Of a stretch of 14,575 bases of DNA, positions 6,461 to 13,393 are shown one piece after another. This DNA is from Archaeoglobaceae archaeon (GTDB lineage: Archaea; Halobacteriota; Archaeoglobi; Archaeoglobales; Archaeoglobaceae). A program made the position numbers and the translations under genes. The notes beneath the pieces are model-generated. The model saw only the letters and a program-made list of their open reading frames with translations, ran no database searches and was not told the origin of the DNA. The stretch is taken from NCBI GenBank assembly GCA_025059545.1, contig JANXDJ010000031.1:1-14575 (forward strand), in the 5' to 3' direction. Numbering within the stretch: the stretch's first letter is position 1; each line of letters begins with the position of its first letter.

Positions 6461-6513
6461 ATTTACTCTAAAATTAATCAAATAACTTGAGGTTAATACT
6501 TTGAAACTAAAAG

Positions 6514-6521
6514 TTTTTTAT
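6514..6521 (+). promoter_or_regulatory. TATA box of cooC-DUF166 operon
   Basis: TTTTTTAT is centred about 26 bp ahead of ATG 6543. It lies inside the longer reading frame that would begin at TTG 6501, which argues that 6543 is the true start. Confidence 0.5.
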
Positions 6522-6542
6522 GCACTCTCGGAACGTATTTAT

Positions 6543-7289
6543 ATGAAAATTGCAGTCTCAGGCAAAGGAGGAGTTGGAAAAACTACTCTCTCTGCGATCC
6601 TTGCACACTTATTTGCCAAAGAGGGTTATAGGGTTACTGCAATTGACTGTGATACTGCAATGAATCTCCCCTCTGCTCTTGGAATAAAGAGCAAATTGAA
6701 ACCTCTCTCAGAATTGAAGGATATAATAGAAGAACGTGTTGTTGGTCCCTTAGGAACTTACAAGTTGAATCCAAAGGTTGATGATATATTCGAAGCTTAT
6801 TCAGCTTATAACGAAGATGGGGTTCGAGTTCTCGTGCTTGGAACAATTGAAAAAGGTGGAGAAGGTTGCTTCTGCCCTGAAAATGCTTTTTTAAGAGCAA
6901 TTCTTAGGCATGCAATTTTCAGAGAAAAGGACGTCCTTATTCTCGACATGGAAGCGGGAATTGAGCATTTGGGCAGAGGAACTGCTAAAGGAGTAGATCT
7001 ACTCATCGCAGTCGTTGAACCTGGAAGTAGAGCTTTTGAGACGCTTGGGAGAATCGAAGAACTCGCCAAGGACATAGGAATCGAGAAAATAGCAGTAGTT
7101 GTGAACAAGTTCATTGAATCTGAGGAGGCAAAGAGGTTGATTGAGAGAATTAGACACCCTATCCTTGGAAAAGTCCCCTTTAGCGAATGTTTCATAAAAG
7201 CAGATCTCAGCAATCTCCCACCTTACAAGTTCTGCGATCTTCAGCCTTTTAAAGAGATCAAAGCCAGAATTGAGAATTTATGCAAGTAG
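6543..7289 (+). CDS. cooC: CooC-type nickel-insertion ATPase (MinD/SIMIBI family)
   Basis: A 248-residue P-loop ATPase. Seen: deviant Walker A GKGGVGKTT (residues 7-15), the switch region IDCDTAMNLPSALG (35-47), a CFC motif in GEGCFCPENAFLR (Cys109 and Cys111), and Walker B VLILDMEAGIEHLGR (131-145). The CxC pair at this place is the CooC hallmark; it binds nickel at the dimer interface. Family knowledge: CooC couples ATP hydrolysis to nickel insertion into the C-cluster of carbon monoxide dehydrogenase, including the CODH of the archaeal acetyl-CoA decarbonylase/synthase complex. No CODH gene is in this window. The frame extends up to TTG 6501, but ATG 6543 starts the domain exactly (MKIAVSGKGG) and has a well-spaced TATA box. 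It overlaps the DUF166 gene by 10 bp. Confidence 0.92.
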   Translation: MKIAVSGKGGVGKTTLSAILAHLFAKEGYRVTAIDCDTAMNLPSALGIKSKLKPLSELKDIIEERVVGPLGTYKLNPKVDDIFEAYSAYNEDGVRVLVLGTIEKGGEGCFCPENAFLRAILRHAIFREKDVLILDMEAGIEHLGRGTAKGVDLLIAVVEPGSRAFETLGRIEELAKDIGIEKIAVVVNKFIESEEAKRLIERIRHPILGKVPFSECFIKADLSNLPPYKFCDLQPFKEIKARIENLCK

Positions 7290-7945
7290 GAGTTGTTGTA
7301 AGGCGGGGAAAGAACAGAAGAGCAATAGATCTCTTCTCGAAGTTTTTTGAAGTTAAAGTATACGAAGTGGAAAAAGAGCTCCCAACGATCATAGAGGATC
7401 CGAGGGAGTATTTGAATTTACCTAAGGACTTCAAACCAGATCTTGTCATCTCTTATTTACTTCATCCTGATTTGAATCTCGAGCTCATTCGACAAGCTTC
7501 TGAGAGGGGAATAAAGCTCCTCGTTATTTCTGGCGGAGCTAAAGGTGGCTCTTATAAACAGTTAAAGGAAGAAGGAGAAAAATTTGGTGTGAAAGTTTTT
7601 TGGGAGGAGATCTGTTGCACAACCCCAAAGATTAAAGATTCGGAGTTTTTTGAGCTTTTTGGAAGCCCTGAATTTGAAATAGAGCTCGAAAATGATTTAA
7701 TAAAGGATGTAAAAGTAAAAAGATCTTCTTTTTGCGGCTCAACTTACTATGTTGCAGAGAAGATCAAGGGGTTGAGATTTGAGGAAGCCCCATCAAAGGC
7801 TGGTTATTACACTCAGATCTTTCCATGCATAGCCTCGCGAGGTTTGCAGGGAGGAATTCATAAGGCTGCAAATGCACACAAAAAAGCTGTGGAAAAAGCG
7901 ATTGAGGAAAGCCTTAAGAGATCTAAGTCCTCTGGGCAAAACTGA
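7280..7945 (+). CDS. DUF166 family protein
   Basis: A 221-residue protein recognised as DUF166, an archaeal family without an established function. Seen: an N-terminal alpha/beta part with PDLVISYLLHPDL (53-65), SGGAKGG (84-90), EEICCTTP (109-116), a FELFGSPEFEIEL strand (124-136), then SSFCGSTYYVAEKIKG (149-164) and FPCIASRG (181-188). The four cysteines (112, 113, 152, 183) lie in the conserved blocks and could bind a metal or cluster (inference). It overlaps cooC by 10 bp, so the two are co-translated, which suggests a part in CODH maturation or cysteine/metal handling. Its 3' end runs 23 bp into the convergent deoxyhypusine synthase gene. Confidence 0.85.
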   Translation: MQVGVVVRRGKNRRAIDLFSKFFEVKVYEVEKELPTIIEDPREYLNLPKDFKPDLVISYLLHPDLNLELIRQASERGIKLLVISGGAKGGSYKQLKEEGEKFGVKVFWEEICCTTPKIKDSEFFELFGSPEFEIELENDLIKDVKVKRSSFCGSTYYVAEKIKGLRFEEAPSKAGYYTQIFPCIASRGLQGGIHKAANAHKKAVEKAIEESLKRSKSSGQN

Positions 7946-8915
7946 CTTTCAATTGATCTCCAAAAGAGAATAAAGGATAATTTCTCCTATCAGCATTTAT
8001 AAGCCCATGAGCAAGAATTGGTAGAGCTATAGTTGCGTCAACAAAAACCTGAACTTTTCTGCTCTTCTGATTGATCTTACCCCAGCTTATACCTTCTTCG
8101 AAAGTGCAACCACTTAATCCACCAAAATATGGGGAGTCTGTGGTGAGCTGGATCGCATAATCGTGTCCATCAACTTCGTAGCCCTTAAGCCTTGCAACGA
8201 CTTCAGTTTGTTGGATGAAGTTCTTTGGCACTCCTCCGCCAATGTAAATAACTCCTGTCTTTTCGGACTTTGCAACGATCTCAGTCAACTCTTCGACATC
8301 TTTAATAGTGTCAACAACACTTCTCTTCTTCGCTAAGGATGCTCCTATTCCTATAGAGCTGTCTGCTATTGCTGGACAGAAGATCGGGACACCCTCTTCG
8401 TAGGCAGAGATCACGATCGAATCCTCTTTGGCTTCTTTTCTGATCCTCTCTGCTATTCTCTCAATGATCTCTCTTGAGCTAAAAACACCTTCCGATTCCT
8501 CAAAGATCTCAGAGATAAGGAAATCGAGCTCGTTAAACTCCTTTTCATGAGCAAAGACGTCGTAAATGCGATCTATGCCCTCTTTATAAAGCTCTTCATC
8601 ATCCACCGCATCACTGCCTAAGTAGTGCTTAAAGCCCAGAGCTTCATGAAGATCGTGGAAGAGATTCGCTCCAGTAGACACAAGGACGTCGATGAATCTC
8701 TTTCTGATCATCCAAGAAATAATTTTTCTCATCCCCGCTGGAACCATCGCTCCAGCGAGTCCCATGAAAATTGTGATGCGCTCTTCTTTAAGCATTTCAA
8801 GCCAAATTTCAAAGGCTATTCCAAGTCTTCTCCCCTGAAAACCGGTTTTAGCCATTGAATGCAAAAGTTCTGCAAAATTTTTGTTTTTTACTTCTATTGG
8901 GGAGGTGTGTTCCAT
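7923..8915 (-). CDS. dys: Deoxyhypusine synthase
   Basis: A 330-residue protein. Seen: the Rossmann-type segment FMGLAGAMVPAGMRK (50-64), VLVSTGANLFHDLHEALG (77-94), VPIFCPAIADSSIG (176-189), a long strand GVIYIGGGVPKNFIQQ (221-236), and SGCTFEEGISWGKI with Lys280, the counterpart of the catalytic lysine (Lys329 in the human enzyme). Function: NAD-dependent transfer of the butylamine part of spermidine to a lysine of translation factor aIF5A, the first step of hypusine formation, in the cytoplasm. The length suits archaeal members. Its ATG is one base after the stop of the arginine decarboxylase gene upstream, with no obvious ribosome site, implying coupled translation. The pair covers the start and end of the polyamine-to-hypusine route. 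Confidence 0.95.
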   Translation of the reverse strand: MEHTSPIEVKNKNFAELLHSMAKTGFQGRRLGIAFEIWLEMLKEERITIFMGLAGAMVPAGMRKIISWMIRKRFIDVLVSTGANLFHDLHEALGFKHYLGSDAVDDEELYKEGIDRIYDVFAHEKEFNELDFLISEIFEESEGVFSSREIIERIAERIRKEAKEDSIVISAYEEGVPIFCPAIADSSIGIGASLAKKRSVVDTIKDVEELTEIVAKSEKTGVIYIGGGVPKNFIQQTEVVARLKGYEVDGHDYAIQLTTDSPYFGGLSGCTFEEGISWGKINQKSRKVQVFVDATIALPILAHGLINADRRNYPLFSFGDQLKVSFAQRT

Positions 8916-8916
8916 T

Positions 8917-9474
8917 TTAGATCACAAAAACCGCTGCTGCTACTACAGTCGTGTAGTCATCCACTTCTGCAGTAGCGGTGATATTGAAGGTTTTAGCTGG
9001 CTCAATATCAAAAGCTGTTCTCAGCATATACGCCGCCATCTCTTCAGCATGTTTCCCTTCTTCGCCATTGCAGTAGCCATGATACTCTGTAAGGTAGCCA
9101 TTAAGCAGTGGAGTGTCAGGAATTGCAGCTCCAACGCTTGCAAAGATCTTTTTTCCTTTTTCACAGCTCGTCATCCTAGACATAACGCAGAAAACGATCT
9201 GTCCTGGGAAAAGCTCTTTCAAGCCGTCATCTTTTGCGATCATCTCGCATCCGGGCGGATAAATGCTACTAACAGTAACGAGGTTGAATTTTTCAATTCC
9301 AGCATCTCTTAGGGCAAGCTCAAAGCTAACAAGTGCATCTCTATGTCTTCCAACACCAGAGGTAAAGAATACCTTCTTTGGCAGAAATCTGTTCTCAGAA
9401 GCCAGATTTAACCCGCCCGCTCTACCAGAACTCTGTTTATATCCAACCAATTCCAATTCAGACGTCCCGAACAT
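8917..9474 (-). CDS. pdaD: Pyruvoyl-dependent arginine decarboxylase
   Basis: A 185-residue proenzyme. Seen: VFFTSGVGRHRDALVSFELA (35-54), GIEKFNLVTVSSIYPPGCE (59-77), GAAIPD and the late VVAAAVFVI strand. It should cleave itself between Ser69 and Ser70; Ser70 becomes the pyruvoyl group of the alpha chain. Function: arginine to agmatine, the first step of archaeal polyamine synthesis. The N-terminus is about 17 residues longer than the Methanocaldococcus enzyme, where cleavage is at Ser52/53; no other ATG lies in the extension. GAGGAG touches the ATG directly, too close to act normally, so the message may be near-leaderless. It is the promoter-proximal gene of a pair with deoxyhypusine synthase, the last enzyme needing its downstream product spermidine. 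Confidence 0.94.
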   Translation of the reverse strand: MFGTSELELVGYKQSSGRAGGLNLASENRFLPKKVFFTSGVGRHRDALVSFELALRDAGIEKFNLVTVSSIYPPGCEMIAKDDGLKELFPGQIVFCVMSRMTSCEKGKKIFASVGAAIPDTPLLNGYLTEYHGYCNGEEGKHAEEMAAYMLRTAFDIEPAKTFNITATAEVDDYTTVVAAAVFVI

Positions 9475-9492
9475 CTCCTCGCACCGATTGAC

Positions 9493-9515
9493 TTGATATT
9501 ATTAGAGTATTTAAG
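9493..9515 (-). promoter_or_regulatory. Promoter region of pdaD-dys
   Basis: On the minus strand two TATA-like sequences occur: CTTAAATAC (9507-9515), about 37 bp before ATG 9474, and AATAATAT (about 9496-9503), about 25 bp before it. The first would give a roughly 10-nt leader, the second a leaderless message. Which one is used cannot be told. Confidence 0.4.
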
Positions 9516-9980
9516 CTTTTCTATGGTTCCTATAAGCAGTATGCAAAGAAGTTAACTATTACTCATCCAAATCGAGTTTAGGCAGTTTAAAAACACATTG
9601 AAAATTAAAATTAATTACTTAAAATAGTATATTATTCTTCCAACATAAAGCCGTCATTAAATTAATTTTTTTTGTAAATAAGTTCTCTGAATCTCTGCAA
9701 ACTTTAATTTTTACTCAACGCATCTTAAAGGATTTTTGGAGAATTAATTTTCCAGATTAGGCTTAATAAAAGCTATCTTAGATTCCAAAAGTCTTGAAAC
9801 AGTTCGATAGAGCAAAAAACTATTTTTAGGCTTTATGATCGTGCTTTTGATCTTCTTTTTTTGTTTTAGTCTCTACAAGACGAATGAAAGGGTTATTGAT
9901 AAGCATAGAGTCTTTTTCCAAAAACAGAACTACAAATTTTTCATGTTATATTTTGAGCTCTATTTGATTACTTTCCGACA
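9516..9980. other. Long AT-rich intergenic gap without a supported gene
   Basis: This is the only gap over 300 bases. It is much more AT-rich than the coding DNA and holds the pdaD promoter at one end and the ribH promoter at the other. Three copies of the palindrome AATTAATT occur (9609-9616, 9660-9667, 9742-9749), the last within a near-perfect 16-bp palindrome (9738-9753). A 57-codon open frame (9835-10008) is not convincing. I see no tRNA, C/D-box guide, CRISPR repeat or insertion-sequence end. Confidence 0.6.
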
Positions 9981-9982
9981 AG

Positions 9983-9990
9983 TATTAAAA
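9983..9990 (+). promoter_or_regulatory. TATA box of ribH operon
   Basis: TATTAAAA is centred about 25 bp before ATG 10012, with no ribosome site between, so ribH is probably leaderless. Confidence 0.5.
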
Positions 9991-10011
9991 ACCCATGCAG
10001 ACTTTTAAAGC

Positions 10012-10440
10012 ATGAGCCAAAAAATAAAACTTGGATTCGTGGTTTCAGAATTCAACCGAGATATAACATACATGATGGAGATCCTTGCAAAAGAACACGC
10101 TGAGTTTCTCGGTGCAGAGGTGAGCGAGATCATAAGAGTTCCCGGAACTTTTGATGTCCCAATAGCGATCAAAAAGATGCTTGAGAAAGGAAAGGTTGAT
10201 GCTGTTGTTGCAATAGGCTGTGTAATTGAAGGCGAGACAGAGCATGATGAGATCGTTGCTCAGCATGCTTCGAGGAAGATCGTTGATCTCAGCATTGAAT
10301 ATGGCAAGCCTGTAACCCTGGGCATAAGCGGTCCGGGTATGGGGAGAGTTGCTGCTGCTGAAAGAGTAGACTATGCAAAGCGTGCTGTGGAAGCTGCAGT
10401 AAAGCTTGTTAAAAGGCTGAGAGAATATGAAGGTAGCTAA
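10012..10440 (+). CDS. ribH: 6,7-dimethyl-8-ribityllumazine synthase
   Basis: A 142-residue enzyme of normal archaeal length. Seen: [12 protein letters not shown] (8-19, substrate ring pocket with the Phe and Asn of the FN pair), [15 protein letters not shown] (43-57), [18 protein letters not shown] (65-82) with the catalytic-type His78, and a helix near the end ([20 protein letters not shown]). Function: it condenses the ribityl-aminouracil compound with dihydroxybutanone phosphate to form lumazine, the last step before riboflavin; in these archaea the product also feeds FMN/FAD and F420 chemistry through the shared pyrimidine precursor. It overlaps the next gene by 14 bp, and the TATA box just upstream makes it the first gene of the operon. 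Confidence 0.95.
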   Translation: MSQKIKLGFVVSEFNRDITYMMEILAKEHAEFLGAEVSEIIRVPGTFDVPIAIKKMLEKGKVDAVVAIGCVIEGETEHDEIVAQHASRKIVDLSIEYGKPVTLGISGPGMGRVAAAERVDYAKRAVEAAVKLVKRLREYEGS

Positions 10441-11560
10441 GAGAGTTGATGCGGTAAAGCCTTCTGCAACGCTTAAAATTTCGGCGATGGCAAAAGATCT
10501 TGCAAAGGCTGGAAAAGACGTTGTAGACATGAGTGTTGGCGAACCAGACTTCAAAACTCCTCAGAGAATCATAGAATCAGCATATAAAGCGATGAACGAG
10601 GGAAAAGTGTTTTATACACCAACAAAGGGAATTCCTGAGCTTTTGACAGCGATTGCAGAGAAGATGAAGAAAGAGAACAACGTTCCCGCAACCGCTGAAA
10701 ATGTTATTGTCACCTCTGGAGCAAAGTATGCGATCTTTGAAGCCATCATGTGCCTCATCGAGGAAGGCGATGAGGTAATTCTGCTCGATCCTTCATGGGT
10801 GAGTTATGAGGCATGCATTCTTATGGCTGGAGGAAAACCGATCTGGGTTCCACACAACGAAGATTTCAGCAAGGCTCCTATTGAGGACTATCTGAGCTCG
10901 AGGACGAAGATGATCGTTATAAACACTCCCAGCAATCCGCTTGGAGTTGTTTATAGTAAGGAATTTCTCAAAAAGGTTAGAGATCTTGCAGTCGATAAAG
11001 ACTTGCTCGTGATGTCAGATGAGATCTACGAGAAGATAATCTTTGAGGGTAAGCACTACAGTCTTGCCAGCTTTGACGGAATGTTTGAGAGAACGATAAC
11101 TATAAACGGTTTCTCAAAGACTTACTCGATGACTGGGTGGCGTCTTGGCTACGCTGTAGCGCCAAAGTGGATCATTGAGAAGATGAACGTGATGCAATCT
11201 CACTCTATAAGCCATCCAACTTCTTTCGTGCAATATGCGGGATTGGAAGCTCTAAAGAGCGATGAAAGCTTCATAAAGCAGATGATTGCCGAGTTTAAGG
11301 CTAGAAGGGACATGATCATGGCTAAATTGGATGAGCTTGGCATTCGCTACGCTCCGCCTAAGGGTGCATTTTACATATTCATGAATGTTGAGAGAAACGG
11401 AGACAAGTTCTGCGAGGAGTTTCTCCAGAAAGAATACGTAGCCTTAACTCCAGGCTCCGCTTTTGGCATAGCCTTTAGTGATTGGGTAAGGCTGAGCTAT
11501 GCGACTTCAAGGGAGAGAATAGCGGAGTTTTTGAAAAGATTGGAAAGATTTATTTCCTAA
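10427..11560 (+). CDS. aspC: Class I/II aminotransferase, aspartate aminotransferase type
   Basis: A 377-residue PLP enzyme. Seen: [13 protein letters not shown] (33-45), [16 protein letters not shown] (62-77, Tyr and Gly of the cofactor loop), [13 protein letters not shown] (95-107), NTPSNPLG (167-174, Asn binding PLP), SDEIYEKI (197-204, Asp198 and Tyr201 to the pyridine ring), [16 protein letters not shown] (227-242) with the Schiff-base Lys231, and a C-terminal RLSYATS with the carboxylate-binding Arg. This is the aspartate/prephenate aminotransferase subgroup I-gamma pattern; the amino donor is probably aspartate or glutamate, but substrate cannot be fixed from sequence. It overlaps ribH by 14 bp, with a weak GAGAG site. 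The link to riboflavin synthesis is positional only. Confidence 0.93.
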   Translation: MKVAKRVDAVKPSATLKISAMAKDLAKAGKDVVDMSVGEPDFKTPQRIIESAYKAMNEGKVFYTPTKGIPELLTAIAEKMKKENNVPATAENVIVTSGAKYAIFEAIMCLIEEGDEVILLDPSWVSYEACILMAGGKPIWVPHNEDFSKAPIEDYLSSRTKMIVINTPSNPLGVVYSKEFLKKVRDLAVDKDLLVMSDEIYEKIIFEGKHYSLASFDGMFERTITINGFSKTYSMTGWRLGYAVAPKWIIEKMNVMQSHSISHPTSFVQYAGLEALKSDESFIKQMIAEFKARRDMIMAKLDELGIRYAPPKGAFYIFMNVERNGDKFCEEFLQKEYVALTPGSAFGIAFSDWVRLSYATSRERIAEFLKRLERFIS

Positions 11561-11566
11561 TTCGAC

Positions 11567-11579
11567 TTTTTTATTTTTC
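11567..11579 (+). terminator. T-rich terminator after aspC
   Basis: A pyrimidine tract (TTTTTTATTTTTC) begins a few bases after the stop codon at 11560 and precedes the next promoter. It fits an archaeal oligo-T terminator; no hairpin is seen. Confidence 0.5.
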
Positions 11580-11604
11580 TGACTAAAATGGATCGATTGT
11601 GGAT

Positions 11605-11614
11605 AAAATATATA
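11605..11614 (+). promoter_or_regulatory. TATA box of the DsbA-like gene
   Basis: AAAATATATA is centred about 27 bp before ATG 11637, a strong archaeal box at leaderless spacing. It probably drives the DsbA-like, CitG-like and DUF447 genes together. Confidence 0.6.
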
Positions 11615-11636
11615 TGAACTTGCCCGAATTACTTGT

Positions 11637-12503
11637 ATGAAAAATACAAAAGAGTTTGCAATGTTGGTTGCTGGATTGTTGATTGGCTTTGTAGCATGCT
11701 TTTTGCTTTTGAACTTAATACAAATAACTCCAAGCGGAAAACCAAGTTCTCAGGACTTTTCAAAGAATTTAACCAAAGCGGTGGAGGAGATCAACAGACA
11801 GGTTAAAATGTCCTATCCCAATATTAGCGTAAGGGTGAAGAATTACACTTATGCTGGTGAATTCTACCTCGTGAATTTGGAATTTTACGACAACTCTGGA
11901 ACTTTAACAACCGCGAAATACTACCTCTCTGCAGATGGCAAGAAGATCGCTCTGGAAGATTATTTCATGAGTCTTGAAAGAGAAATGATAAACGTTAGTG
12001 AAGACGACGATCCATGGGTCGGTGCGGAGAAGCCGAAGGTGACAATTGTAGAATTCTCAGATTACGCATGCCCATACTGTGCAAGATTCGCTTTAGAAGT
12101 TGAGAAGAAGCTCATGGAGAACTACAGCAACGTTGTAAAGCTCGTTTTCAGAGACATGCCAGTCCATGGCAATATCTCATACAAAGCGGCGATGGCAGCG
12201 AACTGTGCAAAAGAGCAAGGTAAGTTCTGGGAATACCACTACTTGCTGTTTGAGAGACAAAATGAGTGGTATGAGAACGATACTTTGCTTTACAAATATG
12301 CAGAAGATCTTGGTTTAAATGCGGTGCAGTTCAAAGATTGCCTTGATTCGGAAAAATATCGAAGTGAGGTTGAAAAAGATGTTATGGATGCGCAGAGCTA
12401 TGGTGTCACTGGAACTCCGACATTCTTCATAAGTGGTGAAATGGTTACTGGGTATAGAAGCTACGAAAGCTTTGCAAAGCTAATTGAAGAAAAGTTGAAG
12501 TAA
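11637..12503 (+). CDS. Membrane-anchored DsbA-like thiol-disulfide oxidoreductase
   Basis: A 288-residue protein. Residues 8-28 form an N-terminal membrane anchor or signal; residues 40-115 are a separate helix-plus-beta domain (sequence around VKNYTYAGEFYLVNLEFY); residues 120-288 are a DsbA-type thioredoxin fold with helical insert. Active site: FSDYACPYCARFALEV with Cys145 and Cys148 (CPYC), and the cis-proline loop VTGTPTFFISG (Pro261). Two further cysteines (190 and 235) lie in the helical insert and could form a structural disulfide. Family knowledge: such extracytoplasmic proteins make or shuffle disulfides in secreted proteins. No DsbB/VKOR partner is seen in the window. It is 14 bp upstream of the CitG-like gene; a direct link with pterin synthesis is unlikely. 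Confidence 0.92.
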   Translation: MKNTKEFAMLVAGLLIGFVACFLLLNLIQITPSGKPSSQDFSKNLTKAVEEINRQVKMSYPNISVRVKNYTYAGEFYLVNLEFYDNSGTLTTAKYYLSADGKKIALEDYFMSLEREMINVSEDDDPWVGAEKPKVTIVEFSDYACPYCARFALEVEKKLMENYSNVVKLVFRDMPVHGNISYKAAMAANCAKEQGKFWEYHYLLFERQNEWYENDTLLYKYAEDLGLNAVQFKDCLDSEKYRSEVEKDVMDAQSYGVTGTPTFFISGEMVTGYRSYESFAKLIEEKLK

Positions 12504-12517
12504 TCTCTTATATTTTT

Positions 12518-13393
12518 ATGCTAAAAAGTTCTGAAGATTCTGCGATCTCTGCAGTCTTATCTTTACTATTGGAAGTTTCTGCAACTCCAAAGCCTGGAAA
12601 CGTTGACAGAGAGCATAACTTCGAAGATCTGCGTTATGAACACTTTCTTGTGTCTTCAGCTTCAGCATTTCCATTCTTTTTGAAAACCGCAAAGCATAAA
12701 CGCCTTTACATTCTTCAGACTATCCAGAAAGGCAAGGAAATGGGAATAAAAACCAACGTTCACTTCGGAGCTTTATTATTGCTCTTCCCTCTCGTTGCGG
12801 TATGGGATTCGAAAGATCTGGCTGAAGCCGGAGTAAAAGCAGTTGAATTTTTGAAAAAAACAGATTTTCGCGATTCAATAAATATATTCAGAGCTTTTAA
12901 ACTCTGTAAGCCAAGAGTTTTGAATGCTGAGACACTTTCATTAGAGGAGCAAAGCACGATTGCTAAGATCATAAGAGAGAAACTCAACGTTTACGAGTGG
13001 ATGAAGCTGTCTCCAAGGGAAAATTTGATCGCTTCAGAACTTCTAAATGGTTACCCGATTAGCCAAGAAGGTGCTAGGTTTATTCTAAACTCTGAATTCG
13101 ATGTTAATGACACCATAGTTCTGCTTTACCACAAAATATTATCTGAGCACCCTGACACGCTGATCATAGCCAAAAAAGGGCTTGAAGTTGCGAAAGAAGT
13201 AATGGCTCTTGCAAAGAAAACTTTTGAATCTAAAAAACTCGAAGAAATTAGAAGATTCGACGAGAAATTGATAAAGGAGAGAATAAATCCCGGAACGATT
13301 GCGGATCTCGTTGCAAGTTCGATCTATTTGGCAATTCTTGAGGGGTGGAAGATTGAAGCTAAGGGACTTCGGACTCTGGAATGGGATAAATGA
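12518..13393 (+). CDS. CitG-like (triphosphoribosyl-dephospho-CoA synthase family) protein
   Basis: A 291-residue, mostly helical protein of the CitG/MdcB family. Seen: LLLEVSATPKPGNVDREHNF (about 16-35; the PKPGxVD signature), the aromatic DLRYEHFLVSS, KTNVHFGALLLLFPL (78-92, which aligns with the family TN-G helix), and NPGTIADLVASSIYLAILE near the end. Family knowledge: bacterial CitG makes the prosthetic-group precursor of citrate lyase, but archaea and methylotrophs with tetrahydromethanopterin carry homologues in pterin gene clusters, often beside DUF447. No citrate or malonate lyase genes are here, so a transferase step in methanopterin-type cofactor synthesis is the better guess. It overlaps the DUF447 gene by about 41 bp. 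Confidence 0.82.
   Translation: MLKSSEDSAISAVLSLLLEVSATPKPGNVDREHNFEDLRYEHFLVSSASAFPFFLKTAKHKRLYILQTIQKGKEMGIKTNVHFGALLLLFPLVAVWDSKDLAEAGVKAVEFLKKTDFRDSINIFRAFKLCKPRVLNAETLSLEEQSTIAKIIREKLNVYEWMKLSPRENLIASELLNGYPISQEGARFILNSEFDVNDTIVLLYHKILSEHPDTLIIAKKGLEVAKEVMALAKKTFESKKLEEIRRFDEKLIKERINPGTIADLVASSIYLAILEGWKIEAKGLRTLEWDK
13340..13348 (+). promoter_or_regulatory. Ribosome binding site deciding a TTG start for DUF447
   Basis: GAGGGGTGG lies 4 nt before TTG 13353, inside the 3' end of the CitG-like gene. It resembles GGAGGTG and has no comparable partner at the upstream ATG 13299 or TTG 13338. Confidence 0.5.

Noticed and set aside
8881..9312. 143-codon plus-strand frame antisense to the arginine decarboxylase.
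   Set aside because: The decarboxylase reading is unmistakable on the other strand; this frame is Cys/Ser/His-rich without any family pattern.
9835..10008. 57-codon open frame starting with a hydrophobic run (MIVLLIFFFCFSLYK), upstream of ribH.
   Set aside because: It covers the ribH TATA box, sits in very AT-rich DNA where Phe/Lys/Leu-rich frames arise by chance, and shows no ribosome site or family pattern.
9995..10015. Six-residue upstream frame (MQTFKA) whose stop overlaps the ribH start codon.
   Set aside because: The transcription start predicted from the TATA box at 9983-9990 lies downstream of this ATG, so it would not be in the message.
12505..12514. TATA-like CTTATATTTT between the DsbA-like and CitG-like genes as a separate promoter.
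   Set aside because: It is only a few bases from ATG 12518, far too close for a leaderless start there; the gene is more likely read through from the upstream promoter.
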